A DNA stretch of 16,229 nt from Gammaproteobacteria bacterium (GTDB lineage: Bacteria; Pseudomonadota; Gammaproteobacteria; Pseudomonadales; Azotimanducaceae_A), in assembly GCA_028819775.1 (NCBI GenBank), contig JAPPKV010000121.1:1-16229 (forward strand), written 5' to 3'. Under the pieces are notes generated by a model, which was given only the letters and a program-made list of their open reading frames with translations, made no database searches and was not told the origin of the DNA. Each line of letters begins with the position of its first letter. The stretch's first letter is position 1. This document shows, piece by piece, positions 6,531 to 14,249 of the stretch. Position numbers and translations under genes: made by a program.

Positions 6531-7445
6531 ATGGAAATCGTTACGACCGGGCTCATGTTCCCGGAGGGACCCGTCGCCATGCCCGATGGATCCGTTCTCG
6601 TGGTCGAGATCGCCCGCGGCACTCTGTCACGAGTGCTGCCGGACGGCGAGGTCGAAGTCGTTGCGGAACCGGGCGGCGGCCCCAACGGTGCCGCCATCGG
6701 ACCCGACGGCAAGTGCTACATCTGCAACAACGGCGGCTTCGAGTGGACCGAGCGCCGTGGGCGGATCTACCCCGGCGATCAAACCACCGACTACCGCACC
6801 GGGCGAATCGAACGGGTCGACTTAGATACCGGTGCCGTGGAGGTGCTCTACGAAGCGGCCGACGGCGTGCGCCTGCGGGGTCCCAACGACATTGTCTTCG
6901 ACGCGACCGGCGGTTTCTGGTTCACCGATCACGGCAAGACCCGACCCCGCGAAAGGGATCGTACCGGTGTGTTCTACGCCAAGGCCGACGGTTCGTTCAT
7001 CGAGGAGGTCATTTTCCCGTTGGAGGCCCCGAACGGCATTGGCCTCTCGCCCGAGGAGGATGAACTCTACGTTGCCGAAACGCCCACTGGAAGGCTTTGG
7101 GCGTTTTCGCTGGCGGCACCAGGGCGGCTGCTGGGTGAACGGGCGGATCGGCCGGACGGTGGTCGCTTGGTGCGCGGCAGGGAGGGCTACTTCCTGTTCG
7201 ACTCCCTGGCAGTGGACGCCGCTGGCAACGCGTGCGTGGCCACCATCATCGACGGCGGCATCACGGTGCTTTCCCCGACGGGCGGCGAACCGGGATTCGT
7301 GCCGCTGCCGGATCGGATCACGACGAACATCTGCTTCGGCGGCAAGGATCTTCGCACGGCCTATGTGACCCTCTCCTCCACCGGTCAACTCGTCTCGATT
7401 CCTTGGGAAACGCCGGGCTTGCCATTGAATTTCCTGAACAAGTAG
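6531..7445 (+). CDS. SMP-30/gluconolactonase/LRE-family hydrolase
   Basis: A 304-residue six-bladed beta-propeller protein of the SMP-30/gluconolactonase family, whose members are metal-dependent lactonases acting on sugar lactones or related esters. Seen in the sequence: MFPEGPVAMPDG at the N-terminus (Glu12, the first metal ligand in the family), RGPNDIVFDATGGFWFTD (116-133), EAPNGIGLSPEEDELYVAE (165-183; Asn168) and FDSLAVDAAGNACVA (223-237; Asp224, matching the metal-binding Asp). No signal peptide is visible, so it is probably cytoplasmic. ATG at 6531 follows GGAAAGG by about 10 bases. The CoA-transferase gene starts 10 bases after its stop, so the two are co-transcribed. The true substrate cannot be read from the sequence. 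Confidence 0.88.
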   Translation: MEIVTTGLMFPEGPVAMPDGSVLVVEIARGTLSRVLPDGEVEVVAEPGGGPNGAAIGPDGKCYICNNGGFEWTERRGRIYPGDQTTDYRTGRIERVDLDTGAVEVLYEAADGVRLRGPNDIVFDATGGFWFTDHGKTRPRERDRTGVFYAKADGSFIEEVIFPLEAPNGIGLSPEEDELYVAETPTGRLWAFSLAAPGRLLGERADRPDGGRLVRGREGYFLFDSLAVDAAGNACVATIIDGGITVLSPTGGEPGFVPLPDRITTNICFGGKDLRTAYVTLSSTGQLVSIPWETPGLPLNFLNK

Positions 7446-7455
7446 CGGGATCAGC

Positions 7456-8637
7456 ATGAAGATTCTTCAAGGCCTTCGGGTCCTCGACTTCGGTCGCTAC
7501 ATCGCGGGACCCTTCTGCGGCGCCCTGCTCGGCGACTTGGGTGCCGACGTGATCCGCATCGAAAAAGTCGACGGCAGCGAGGACCGGTACACGGCACCGG
7601 TCACCGACGACGGCCAAGGCAGTGGGTTCATGGCGCTGAACCGCAACAAGCGGGGCATGACGATGAATCCGCGCAAGCCCGGGGGGCAGGACATCCTGCG
7701 CCGCCTCGTCGCGACGGCCGATGTCGTGATCGCCAACCTGCCCCCTGACACGCTCGAGTCCATGGGCCTCGACTACGCCAGCCTGACCGCGGTGAAGCCG
7801 GACATCATCCTCACGACCACGACCGCGTTCGGCGTCGGCGGTCCGTACGGCAACCGCGTGGGATTCGACGGCGTGGCCCAGGCGATGTCGGGCAACATGC
7901 ACCTCACCGGCTACGAACACGAGCCGATGAGGAACTACTTTCCGTACGTGGACTACACCACGGCCGCGCTGAACACCATGGCCACTCTCGCGGCCATCAT
8001 CCACCGCATGAACACCGGCGAAGGCCAGCATGTGCAGGGCTGTCTGCTCGCTTCCGCCCTCACGGTCGCCAACGGCACGCTGATCGAACAGTCGATCCTC
8101 GACAACAACCGCGTGGCCACCGGGAACCGCGGTCAAACCGCGGCTCCGATCGACGTGTTCCGGACCACCGACGGCTGGATCCTCGTGCAGGTAGTCGGCA
8201 ACCCCCTGTTCGAACGCTGGGCGAAGCTCATGGGCGAGGCGCACTGGCTCACCGACCCGAGGTACGCGACGGACGAAGCCCGGGGTGACAACGCCGTGGA
8301 CATCAGCGAGCGGATGAGCCGGTGGACGGCCGAGCGTTCCACCCCCGAGGCCATGGCCCTCCTCGCCGATGCACGGATTCCGTGCGGGGAGGTTCTGACG
8401 CCGGCCGAGGCGCTGGTCAACGAACAGGTCGTGGCGCGGCGTTTTCTCGAACCGGTCGGCTACCCCGGCCTACCCCATCCGGCACCCGTGGGGCGCATGC
8501 CCGTCGACTTCTCAAAGTCGGACACGGGCATCCGGCTGCGTGCGCCCACCCTCGGGGAGCATACGGACGAGATTCTCGGGGAACTGGGCTACGACACAGC
8601 CGAAATCGCCGATCTGCGTAGCCGGCGCGTGATCTAG
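7456..8637 (+). CDS. Class III CoA-transferase, CaiB/BaiF family
   Basis: A 393-residue family III CoA-transferase. These enzymes move CoA between acyl groups through an aspartyl-CoA thioester. The N-terminal signature LRVLDFGRYIAGPFCGALLGDLGADVIRIEK (residues 7-37) is diagnostic, as are MALNRNKRG (59-67), DVVIANLPP (89-97), FDGVAQAMSG (137-146) and YVDYTTAAL (164-172), where Asp166 matches the catalytic Asp of formyl-CoA transferase. The C-terminal APTLGEHTDEIL is also typical. It sits in an operon with an SMP-30-type hydrolase and faces an acyl-CoA dehydrogenase, which suggests degradation of a carboxylic acid through CoA esters. Alternatives include racemase-type members; the family call is firm, the substrate unknown. 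Confidence 0.92.
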   Translation: MKILQGLRVLDFGRYIAGPFCGALLGDLGADVIRIEKVDGSEDRYTAPVTDDGQGSGFMALNRNKRGMTMNPRKPGGQDILRRLVATADVVIANLPPDTLESMGLDYASLTAVKPDIILTTTTAFGVGGPYGNRVGFDGVAQAMSGNMHLTGYEHEPMRNYFPYVDYTTAALNTMATLAAIIHRMNTGEGQHVQGCLLASALTVANGTLIEQSILDNNRVATGNRGQTAAPIDVFRTTDGWILVQVVGNPLFERWAKLMGEAHWLTDPRYATDEARGDNAVDISERMSRWTAERSTPEAMALLADARIPCGEVLTPAEALVNEQVVARRFLEPVGYPGLPHPAPVGRMPVDFSKSDTGIRLRAPTLGEHTDEILGELGYDTAEIADLRSRRVI

Positions 8638-8708
8638 CCCCGACACCTTCATAGACGACCACGTCGCCCATCCCCGACATGGGATCGGACAACGCCCGGG
8701 TCTTCGCC

Positions 8709-8729
8709 TGTGGAAAACTCTGTGGACGA
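8709..8729 (-). promoter_or_regulatory. Tandem DnaA-box-like repeats
   Basis: TGTGGAAAA (8709-8717) and TGTGGACGA (8721-8729) lie 12 bases apart in the same orientation. Read on the minus strand they are TTTTCCACA and TCGTCCACA, differing from the DnaA box TTATCCACA at one and two positions. Near-tandem TGTGGA words are typical of DnaA-controlled or origin-like DNA, but functional binding is inference. Confidence 0.35.
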
Positions 8730-8784
8730 AATCCGTCACATAACCTTCGCGCCAGGTTCACGAATTCGGTTTGAAACAAAACGA

Positions 8785-8797
8785 AATAAGACTTATT
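8785..8797. promoter_or_regulatory. Perfect AT-rich dyad
   Basis: AATAAG and CTTATT flank a single central A, giving a 13-base perfect dyad in an AT-rich stretch about 110 bases upstream of the exbD promoter. It could be a repressor or activator site. No regulator gene is adjacent. Confidence 0.3.
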
Positions 8798-8880
8798 GCC
8801 AATCAAAGGTTTACGTGGCCAATTTCGACTTGGATCCGTCTCTCTACCGGACCTTTCGCCTCGCTCTCGGCTGGTCTGCG

Positions 8881-8889
8881 TGTGCATAA
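8881..8889 (-). promoter_or_regulatory. DnaA box match
   Basis: TGTGCATAA reads TTATGCACA on the minus strand, an exact match to the relaxed DnaA box consensus TTATNCACA. It lies 17 bases upstream of the proposed exbD -35 element, so DnaA, if it binds, could modulate exbD. Confidence 0.4.
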
Positions 8890-8905
8890 CCGCCCGCCAG
8901 GCTTG

Positions 8906-8935
8906 TTGGAGTGCCTATTGAAGTTGCGCTACACT
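8906..8935 (+). promoter_or_regulatory. Candidate sigma-70 promoter of exbD
   Basis: TTGGAG (8906-8911) and TACACT (8930-8935) are separated by 18 bases. The predicted start of transcription is near 8942, leaving a leader of about 30 bases before the ATG at 8973. The spacing and the -10 are acceptable, the -35 moderate. Confidence 0.45.
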
Positions 8936-8946
8936 GCCACAGACCA

Positions 8947-8958
8947 CTTTGACCAAAG
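8947..8958. promoter_or_regulatory. Dyad between exbD transcription start and ribosome site
   Basis: CTTTG and CAAAG form a 5-base perfect inverted repeat with a 2-base centre, located just downstream of the proposed transcription start and 3 bases before the ribosome-binding site. It may be a repressor operator; the loop is too small for an RNA hairpin of the full stem. Confidence 0.35.
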
Positions 8959-8972
8959 CGCGGGGAGGGCCA

Positions 8973-9380
8973 ATGCGCCGGCTGAGGTTGCGCCGCGAGG
9001 GCGACGAGAACAAGATCAACCTGACGCCCATGCTGGACGTCGTGTTCATCATGTTGATCTTCTTCATCGTTACGGCGACCTTCGTCAAGGAGATCGGCCT
9101 CGACGTGAACCAACCGGAGGACGACAAGCCCAAGACCGTTGACCCAGACAAGAAGTCCATCGTCGTGCGGATCACCAGCCGCGACCGGATCATCATCTCC
9201 CAGCGGGATGTGGATGTCCGAGCCGTCCGTGCCAACATCGAGCGCCTGCACGCCGAGAATCCCGAAGCCCCGGTGATCATCCAGCCCCATCCCGACTCGA
9301 AGACCGACACCATGATCCAGATCATGGATTCCGCCCGGCAGGCCGGGGTGTTCAACGTCTCGCTCGCAGCGGGTTCCTGA
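8973..9380 (+). CDS. exbD: Biopolymer transport protein of the ExbD/TolR family
   Basis: A 135-residue bitopic inner-membrane protein. ExbD/TolR proteins, with ExbB/TolQ, use the proton gradient to energise TonB- or Tol-dependent work at the envelope. Features: a basic cytoplasmic start (MRRLRLRREG), NLTPMLDVVFIMLIFFIVTATFV (residues 16-38) with the conserved membrane Asp22 that carries protons, then a periplasmic domain ending in the conserved pattern MIQIMDSARQAGVFNVSLA. ATG at 8973 is chosen because GGGGAGGG (8962-8969) is a strong ribosome site in front of it; a TTG at 8949 would add 8 residues. No exbB/tolQ or tonB lies in the window, so it appears to be a solitary copy. The threonine aldolase gene begins 33 bases downstream. 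Confidence 0.9.
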   Translation: MRRLRLRREGDENKINLTPMLDVVFIMLIFFIVTATFVKEIGLDVNQPEDDKPKTVDPDKKSIVVRITSRDRIIISQRDVDVRAVRANIERLHAENPEAPVIIQPHPDSKTDTMIQIMDSARQAGVFNVSLAAGS

Positions 9381-9413
9381 CCGCCGCCGATTCGCCGCCC
9401 GCCGGCACCTTCC

Positions 9414-10430
<1,017 letters not shown>

Positions 10431-10448
10431 CGGGCCGGCTCGGCCGTT

Positions 10449-10467
10449 ACGGGTCCCACGGACCCGT
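10449..10467. terminator. Hairpin between convergent ltaE and nupC
   Basis: ACGGGTCC and GGACCCGT make a perfect 8-base stem with a 3-base loop (CAC), 18 bases past the ltaE stop and 29 bases past the nupC stop on the other strand. Its place between convergent genes suggests a two-way terminator or RNA-end stabiliser, though no T-run follows on either strand. Confidence 0.5.
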
Positions 10468-10496
10468 GTCTGGCGGTCACGATCGTTGGCAACCGG

Positions 10497-11738
10497 CTAC
10501 CAGCCCGTTACCAGTCCGGCAATCGTACCTGTCAGGCAAGCGACCAACGTACCGGAGAGGATGGCCCGGGGCCCGAGCCGCAGCAGTTCACCCCGGCGGT
10601 CGGGAACCAGAACGCTGATGCCGCCGATCAGGATCCCGAGGCTTCCGAAGTTCGCGAACCCGCACAGCGCGTAGGTCAGGATTATCCGCGTCCCGGCCGA
10701 GAACTGCTCCCCCGACTCGGCGAACTGAAGGTAGGCGATCAACTCGTTGAGCACGACCTTGGTGCCGAGCAGCGTCCCTGCGCCGGTCGCCTCGGCCCAG
10801 GGCACACCCATCAACCAGGCGATGGGGGCGAAGACCCAGCCGAGCATGCGTTCCAGTTTCAGGGGTTCGCCCGAGATGTCGATCACGCCGAGTAGCAGGT
10901 TGACCAACGCCACCAGCGAGACCAGAACGATCACCATGGATGCAACGTTGGCCACGAGCCGAAGGCCGTCCATCGTGCCACGCGACACGGCGTCCATGAC
11001 GCTCTCGTACTTCAGCGCGTCGGCCAGATCGCCACCTGCGGTTACCCCCTCTTCCGGGACCATGATCCGCGCCACGACGACGGCACCGATGACGTTCACC
11101 ACGGAAGCGATGAGGACGTGACCCAAGGCGTTGTCGACGACCTGTGCCAGAACTGCGGCGTAAAGCGCCATGATCGATCCCGCAACCGTGGACATCCCGC
11201 AGGTGATGACCACGAAGAACTCCGACCTCGACAGGCTCTTCAGGTAGGCGCGGATCACGAGCGGGGATTCCACCATCCCGAGGAAGACGCTCGACGCAGC
11301 CGCCACGCCTACCGCTCCGCCAAGCCCGAGCGTCTTGCGCAGTGCCCAGGCGAAACCCCGGATGATCCAGGGCAGTATTCGCCAATACCAAAGCACGGCC
11401 ACCAGCACGCTGAACAGGAGGATCTGGGGCAGAACCCGGAACGCGAAAATGACCAGTGTCGGCCCTTGGTCGGGAGCAAAGACGAACGGGACGTCATCGC
11501 CGCCCAGGAAGCCGAAGATCAGGCTGGTGCCCGCCTTGGTCGCTTCCTCGATGGCGTAGACGACGTAGTTCAGCTTGGCCAGCGCATTGCTGATTGGTTG
11601 CACATTCAAGAGCAACCAGGCCAGGACGACCTGCACAGCGATGCCGATACCCACCTGGAGCGGTCGCACCTGGCGGCGGCGCTCACCCAAGGCCCAGGCA
11701 ATGCCGAGCAAGACAACGATGCCAACAACGGCCTGCAT
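10497..11738 (-). CDS. nupC: Concentrative nucleoside transporter, NupC/CNT family
   Basis: A 413-residue polytopic membrane protein of the CNT family, which imports nucleosides with H+ or Na+. Residue pattern: GMVESPLVIRAYL (154-166; Glu157 in the substrate/cation region), SRSEFFVVITCGMSTVAGSIMALY (170-193), KYESVMDAVSRG (243-254), GTKVVLNELIAYLQF (325-339; Glu332) and CGFANFGSLGILIGGI (359-374; Asn363, Ser366). These correspond to the nucleoside-binding residues known in CNT structures, except that the position usually occupied by Gln before Glu157 is Met-Val. The ATG follows GGGGGA, a good ribosome site. It is divergent from a PfkB-type kinase likely to phosphorylate the imported nucleoside. 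Cation choice cannot be read with certainty. Confidence 0.93.
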   Translation of the reverse strand: MQAVVGIVVLLGIAWALGERRRQVRPLQVGIGIAVQVVLAWLLLNVQPISNALAKLNYVVYAIEEATKAGTSLIFGFLGGDDVPFVFAPDQGPTLVIFAFRVLPQILLFSVLVAVLWYWRILPWIIRGFAWALRKTLGLGGAVGVAAASSVFLGMVESPLVIRAYLKSLSRSEFFVVITCGMSTVAGSIMALYAAVLAQVVDNALGHVLIASVVNVIGAVVVARIMVPEEGVTAGGDLADALKYESVMDAVSRGTMDGLRLVANVASMVIVLVSLVALVNLLLGVIDISGEPLKLERMLGWVFAPIAWLMGVPWAEATGAGTLLGTKVVLNELIAYLQFAESGEQFSAGTRIILTYALCGFANFGSLGILIGGISVLVPDRRGELLRLGPRAILSGTLVACLTGTIAGLVTGW

Positions 11739-11760
11739 GGAAATCCCCCGCCCCCGTCTT

Positions 11761-11774
11761 GCGTAGTCTTACGC
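11761..11774. promoter_or_regulatory. Small dyad in the nupC/kinase control region
   Basis: GCGTA and TACGC flank GTCT in the 78-base gap between the divergent genes, 22 bases upstream of the nupC start. A possible operator or the remains of one; weak evidence alone. Confidence 0.25.
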
Positions 11775-11797
11775 GTGCTGCTAAACGATGACCAAGT

Positions 11798-11810
11798 TTA
11801 CTCCGAGTAA
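11798..11810. promoter_or_regulatory. Perfect dyad, candidate operator before the PfkB-type kinase
   Basis: TTACTC and GAGTAA flank a single C, giving a 13-base perfect dyad that ends 6 bases before the GTG start at 11817. It overlaps the place of the ribosome site of the kinase gene, so a bound regulator would block expression. It lies in the shared control region with nupC. Confidence 0.4.
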
Positions 11811-11816
11811 GAGCGG

Positions 11817-12785
11817 GTGCCGTTTCAAAACGTCGCTTCCGATCCGCCCCGAGTCGTTCTGACCGGAACCCTCGCCATCGACTACGTCGCCGCGTATCCC
11901 GGGGTGTTCGCCGAGTTGCCACGCCATCGCGGAATCAACCTGGCGGTGCAGCTCGAGTCCATCGAACGGCGATTCGGAGGCTGCGCGATGAACATCGCCT
12001 ACACCCTCCGGCTGCTTGGCAATGACCCGGTGCCGTTTGTCTACGTGGGACGCGATTTCGACACCGAGTACGCTGCACACCTCGAGGCCTGCGGCGTCGA
12101 CATGTCGGGCATCCACGTGGTGGACGCTCCGCACTCCGCCCACGCCTTCATCTTCACGGACACGGACCAGAACCAATTCACGGGGTTCTTCGGGGGACCG
12201 GGTCCGACGCCCGAGTTCGGTCCCGAGCTACGAAATCGTGCAAGCGGCTTCGAATTCGGCATCCTCGCGCCGGACCTCCCAGCCAACATGATTGCGGCGG
12301 CCACGGCGCTGCGCGAAGCGGGCGTCCCGTTCCTGACGGATCCGGGACAGAACCTGACCGATTTTCGCGCCGACGAAGCCACCGAATTGGTCGCCCAGTC
12401 CACCGCGGTGATCGTGAACGAGTTCGAATACGTGCGATTGAGCGATCTCGTCGGGGACCGGCTGAACACGCTTGACCTCGTGGTGGTCACCGAGGGCGAA
12501 CGCGGCGCCCATTGGCACTCCGCCTCGGAGGGCGACGGCCGCGAATGCGCCGTGGCCGCGCGGATTGTCGATCCCACGGGTTGCGGAGATGGATTCCGCG
12601 GGGGCTTCGTCCACGCGAGACTACGGGGATCTCCCGTGTCGGAAGCGGTTCGTGCGGGTGCCGTGACGGCAGCGATGGTCTTGGAAACGGCTGGGACGCA
12701 AATGCACCGCTGCGAGAACTTCGCGGAGCGCTATCGCCAATCCTGGGGCCATTTGCCCGACTGGATTTCAGCTCGGTCCGACTAG
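11817..12785 (+). CDS. PfkB-family carbohydrate/nucleoside kinase, adenosine-kinase-like
   Basis: A 322-residue ribokinase-fold (PfkB) kinase. It has GTLAIDYVAAYPG (17-29) at the N-terminus, FGGCAMNIAYTLRLLGNDP (53-71; the substrate-side GG.a.N.A motif), PGQNL (176-180), VVVTEGERGA (222-231) and the signature DPTGCGDGFRGGF (252-264), where Asp258 is the catalytic base and GCGD forms the anion hole. The form FGGCA.NIAY and the start 'GslAyD....fPG.F' recall proteobacterial adenosine kinases rather than fructokinases. Divergence from a nucleoside transporter supports a nucleoside substrate; this is inference. The GTG start is preceded by GTAAGAG. Stop TAG is 56 bases before the next gene. Confidence 0.88.
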   Translation: MPFQNVASDPPRVVLTGTLAIDYVAAYPGVFAELPRHRGINLAVQLESIERRFGGCAMNIAYTLRLLGNDPVPFVYVGRDFDTEYAAHLEACGVDMSGIHVVDAPHSAHAFIFTDTDQNQFTGFFGGPGPTPEFGPELRNRASGFEFGILAPDLPANMIAAATALREAGVPFLTDPGQNLTDFRADEATELVAQSTAVIVNEFEYVRLSDLVGDRLNTLDLVVVTEGERGAHWHSASEGDGRECAVAARIVDPTGCGDGFRGGFVHARLRGSPVSEAVRAGAVTAAMVLETAGTQMHRCENFAERYRQSWGHLPDWISARSD

Positions 12786-12828
12786 TATCTCCCGGAACCA
12801 ACACCACGGCGCGGCGAGCAAAACGCGC

Positions 12829-12834
12829 TAATAT
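12829..12834 (+). promoter_or_regulatory. -10 element giving a leaderless mRNA for the phosphotransferase-like gene
   Basis: TAATAT (5 of 6 to TATAAT) ends 7 bases before the ATG at 12842, so transcription should begin at or within a base or two of the start codon. No purine-rich ribosome site precedes the ATG. The hexamer 17 bases further upstream (ACGGCG) is a poor -35. Confidence 0.45.
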
Positions 12835-12841
12835 TCGTCCC

Positions 12842-13462
12842 ATGTCGAAGGGCAGCATCATCCTACTGAACGGAACGTCCAGTGCCGGCAAGACCACACT
12901 CGCCCGGGCCATTCAGGACGTCAGCCCGACCCCGTTGCAGCACATCTCCCTGGATCAGTTCCGCGATGGCATGGCGGGCCGCTACCGAGGCATGAACTCG
13001 CACGACAACGAGCCCGGTAGCCGTGGTCTGAACATCGTGCCGGTGGACGGCATGACCCAACTGCGCTTTGGCGACGTGGGCCTGCTGACACTGCGTGGCA
13101 TGCGCCGTGCGGCCTCGGCGTTTGCGGCGACCGGTATCGATGTGGTGGTCGACGACCTGCTACTCGAACCCGACTTTCTCCGCGACTACCTCGAGGTTTT
13201 CGTGGGTTTCGAGGTTACCTTCGTGGGCGTGCATTGCGACTTGGATACGCTCATGGCCCGCGAGCGCGAACGGCCCGGACGATTCCCCGGCACCGCCGCG
13301 GCGCATTTCAAGCAGGTGCACGAGGGATGCGAATACGATGTGGAAGTGGACACCGTGAGCACGACGCCCCGGGAGTGTGCTAAGCGGGTCTTGGCCGCAT
13401 CCCGCGACCTGCGATCGCCCTCCGCGTTCGAGCGCTTGCGCGTCGGCGAGCACAGTGTCTGA
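12842..13462 (+). CDS. Chloramphenicol phosphotransferase-like P-loop kinase
   Basis: A 206-residue P-loop NTPase resembling the chloramphenicol phosphotransferase family. Walker A is GTSSAGKT (11-18), in the characteristic setting GSIILLNGTSSAGKTTLARAIQ. HISLDQFRD (34-42) follows, with Asp38 in the place of the catalytic Asp of the Streptomyces enzyme, and VVVDDLL lies in the middle (about residue 100). Most proteobacterial members are of unknown substrate, so drug modification should not be assumed. The frame is open upstream to 12512, but that part lies across the kinase gene in another frame. ATG 12842 is chosen because the motif starts a few residues later and a -10 lies in front. Its TGA overlaps the GTG start of the sirtuin by 8 bases. 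Confidence 0.82.
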   Translation: MSKGSIILLNGTSSAGKTTLARAIQDVSPTPLQHISLDQFRDGMAGRYRGMNSHDNEPGSRGLNIVPVDGMTQLRFGDVGLLTLRGMRRAASAFAATGIDVVVDDLLLEPDFLRDYLEVFVGFEVTFVGVHCDLDTLMARERERPGRFPGTAAAHFKQVHEGCEYDVEVDTVSTTPRECAKRVLAASRDLRSPSAFERLRVGEHSV

Positions 13463-14249
13463 CGGCCTCGCGGAACCGACTGGGCAAATCGACGAGGACG
13501 GCGAACTCGACGAATTTCGGGCCATGCTCGACGCGGCCCGACGCATCGTCGTGTTCACGGGGGCCGGCATCAGCACCGAGTCCGGCATCCCCGACTTCCG
13601 AAGTCCGGGAACGGGGCTCTGGAACAAGATCAAGCCCATCGAATTCCAGGAGTTTCTCGCCTCCGAAGACCGTCGGCAGGAGTCCTGGCGCCGGCGTTTC
13701 GGCTCCGGCGATACGAACTGGTCGAACGCCAAACCCAACCGGGGCCACTTGGCCGTGGCGAAGCTCATCGAGGATGGCCGCGCCAGCGCCGTGATCACCC
13801 AGAACGTCGACAACCTTCACCAGGATTCCGGCGTCCCGCCCGATCAGGTCATCGAACTTCACGGCAACAACAGCTTCGCGACGTGCTTAGCCTGCGAGAC
13901 CCGCTACGAACTTGCCGATCTGAAACATCAGTTCGAGACGCTCGGCCGGGTCGAGTCCTGCAGCCGCTGCGGCGGAGTCATCAAGACGGCAACCATCTCC
14001 TTCGGCCAGGCCATGCCGGAGGCGGCGATGGCCCGGGCCCAGAGGGTCACGGTCGAGTGCGACCTGTTCATCGTGATCGGCTCATCGCTCGTGGTCTACC
14101 CGGCGGCGGGATTCCCGGAGTTGGCCAAGCAACTCGGCGCGCACCTGGTGATCGTCAATCGCGAACCCACGCCGCTCGATGGTATCGCCGACCTCGTTCT
14201 GCATCGGGAAATCGGCCCAACCATGGGCTACGTGGTGGGAATAAACTGA
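13455..14249 (+). CDS. NAD-dependent protein deacylase, Sir2 family (sirtuin)
   Basis: A 264-residue sirtuin, which removes acyl groups from lysines using NAD+. Motifs: VVFTGAGISTESGIPDFRS (32-50; NAD-binding), ITQNVDNLHQDSG (114-126), ELHGN (134-138; His136 is the catalytic base), the zinc pairs CLAC (144-147) and CSRC (169-172), ISFGQAMPE (181-189) and VIGSSLVVYPAAGFP (207-221). All key residues are present, so it should be active. The start is taken as GTG 13455, which overlaps the stop of the phosphotransferase-like gene; longer readings upstream would be shadow sequence. The pair is probably translationally coupled. The acyl preference (acetyl, succinyl, other) cannot be read with confidence. 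Confidence 0.94.
   Translation: MSDGLAEPTGQIDEDGELDEFRAMLDAARRIVVFTGAGISTESGIPDFRSPGTGLWNKIKPIEFQEFLASEDRRQESWRRRFGSGDTNWSNAKPNRGHLAVAKLIEDGRASAVITQNVDNLHQDSGVPPDQVIELHGNNSFATCLACETRYELADLKHQFETLGRVESCSRCGGVIKTATISFGQAMPEAAMARAQRVTVECDLFIVIGSSLVVYPAAGFPELAKQLGAHLVIVNREPTPLDGIADLVLHREIGPTMGYVVGIN

Larger units (their letters stand above)
8638..8972. other. Long intergenic control region upstream of exbD
   Basis: About 335 bases without a convincing gene, visibly more AT-rich in its middle (about 8710-8830) than its surroundings. It holds DnaA-box-like words (8709-8729, 8881-8889), a perfect dyad (8785-8797), a promoter (8906-8935) and a dyad before the exbD ribosome site (8947-8958). No tRNA or terminator with T-tract was seen. 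A frame open from a TTG at 8771 runs on into exbD in another register and is judged spurious. Confidence 0.6.

Noticed and set aside
7318..8244. Minus-strand open frame of 308 codons opposite the CoA-transferase
   Set aside because: Starts and ends arbitrarily across two real genes; composition rich in His, Arg and Val typical of antisense readings.
8962..8969. GGGGAGGG as a KOPS site pointing away from dif
   Set aside because: It is positioned exactly as the exbD ribosome-binding site, which explains it without FtsK.
8771..9142. Small plus-strand open frame from a TTG in the exbD upstream region
   Set aside because: Half of it overlaps exbD in a different frame, it lacks a ribosome site, and the product has no recognisable features.
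11118..11810. Plus-strand open frame of 230 codons opposite nupC
   Set aside because: Shadow of the transporter; the translated peptide is polar with no domain, while the minus strand gives a textbook membrane protein.
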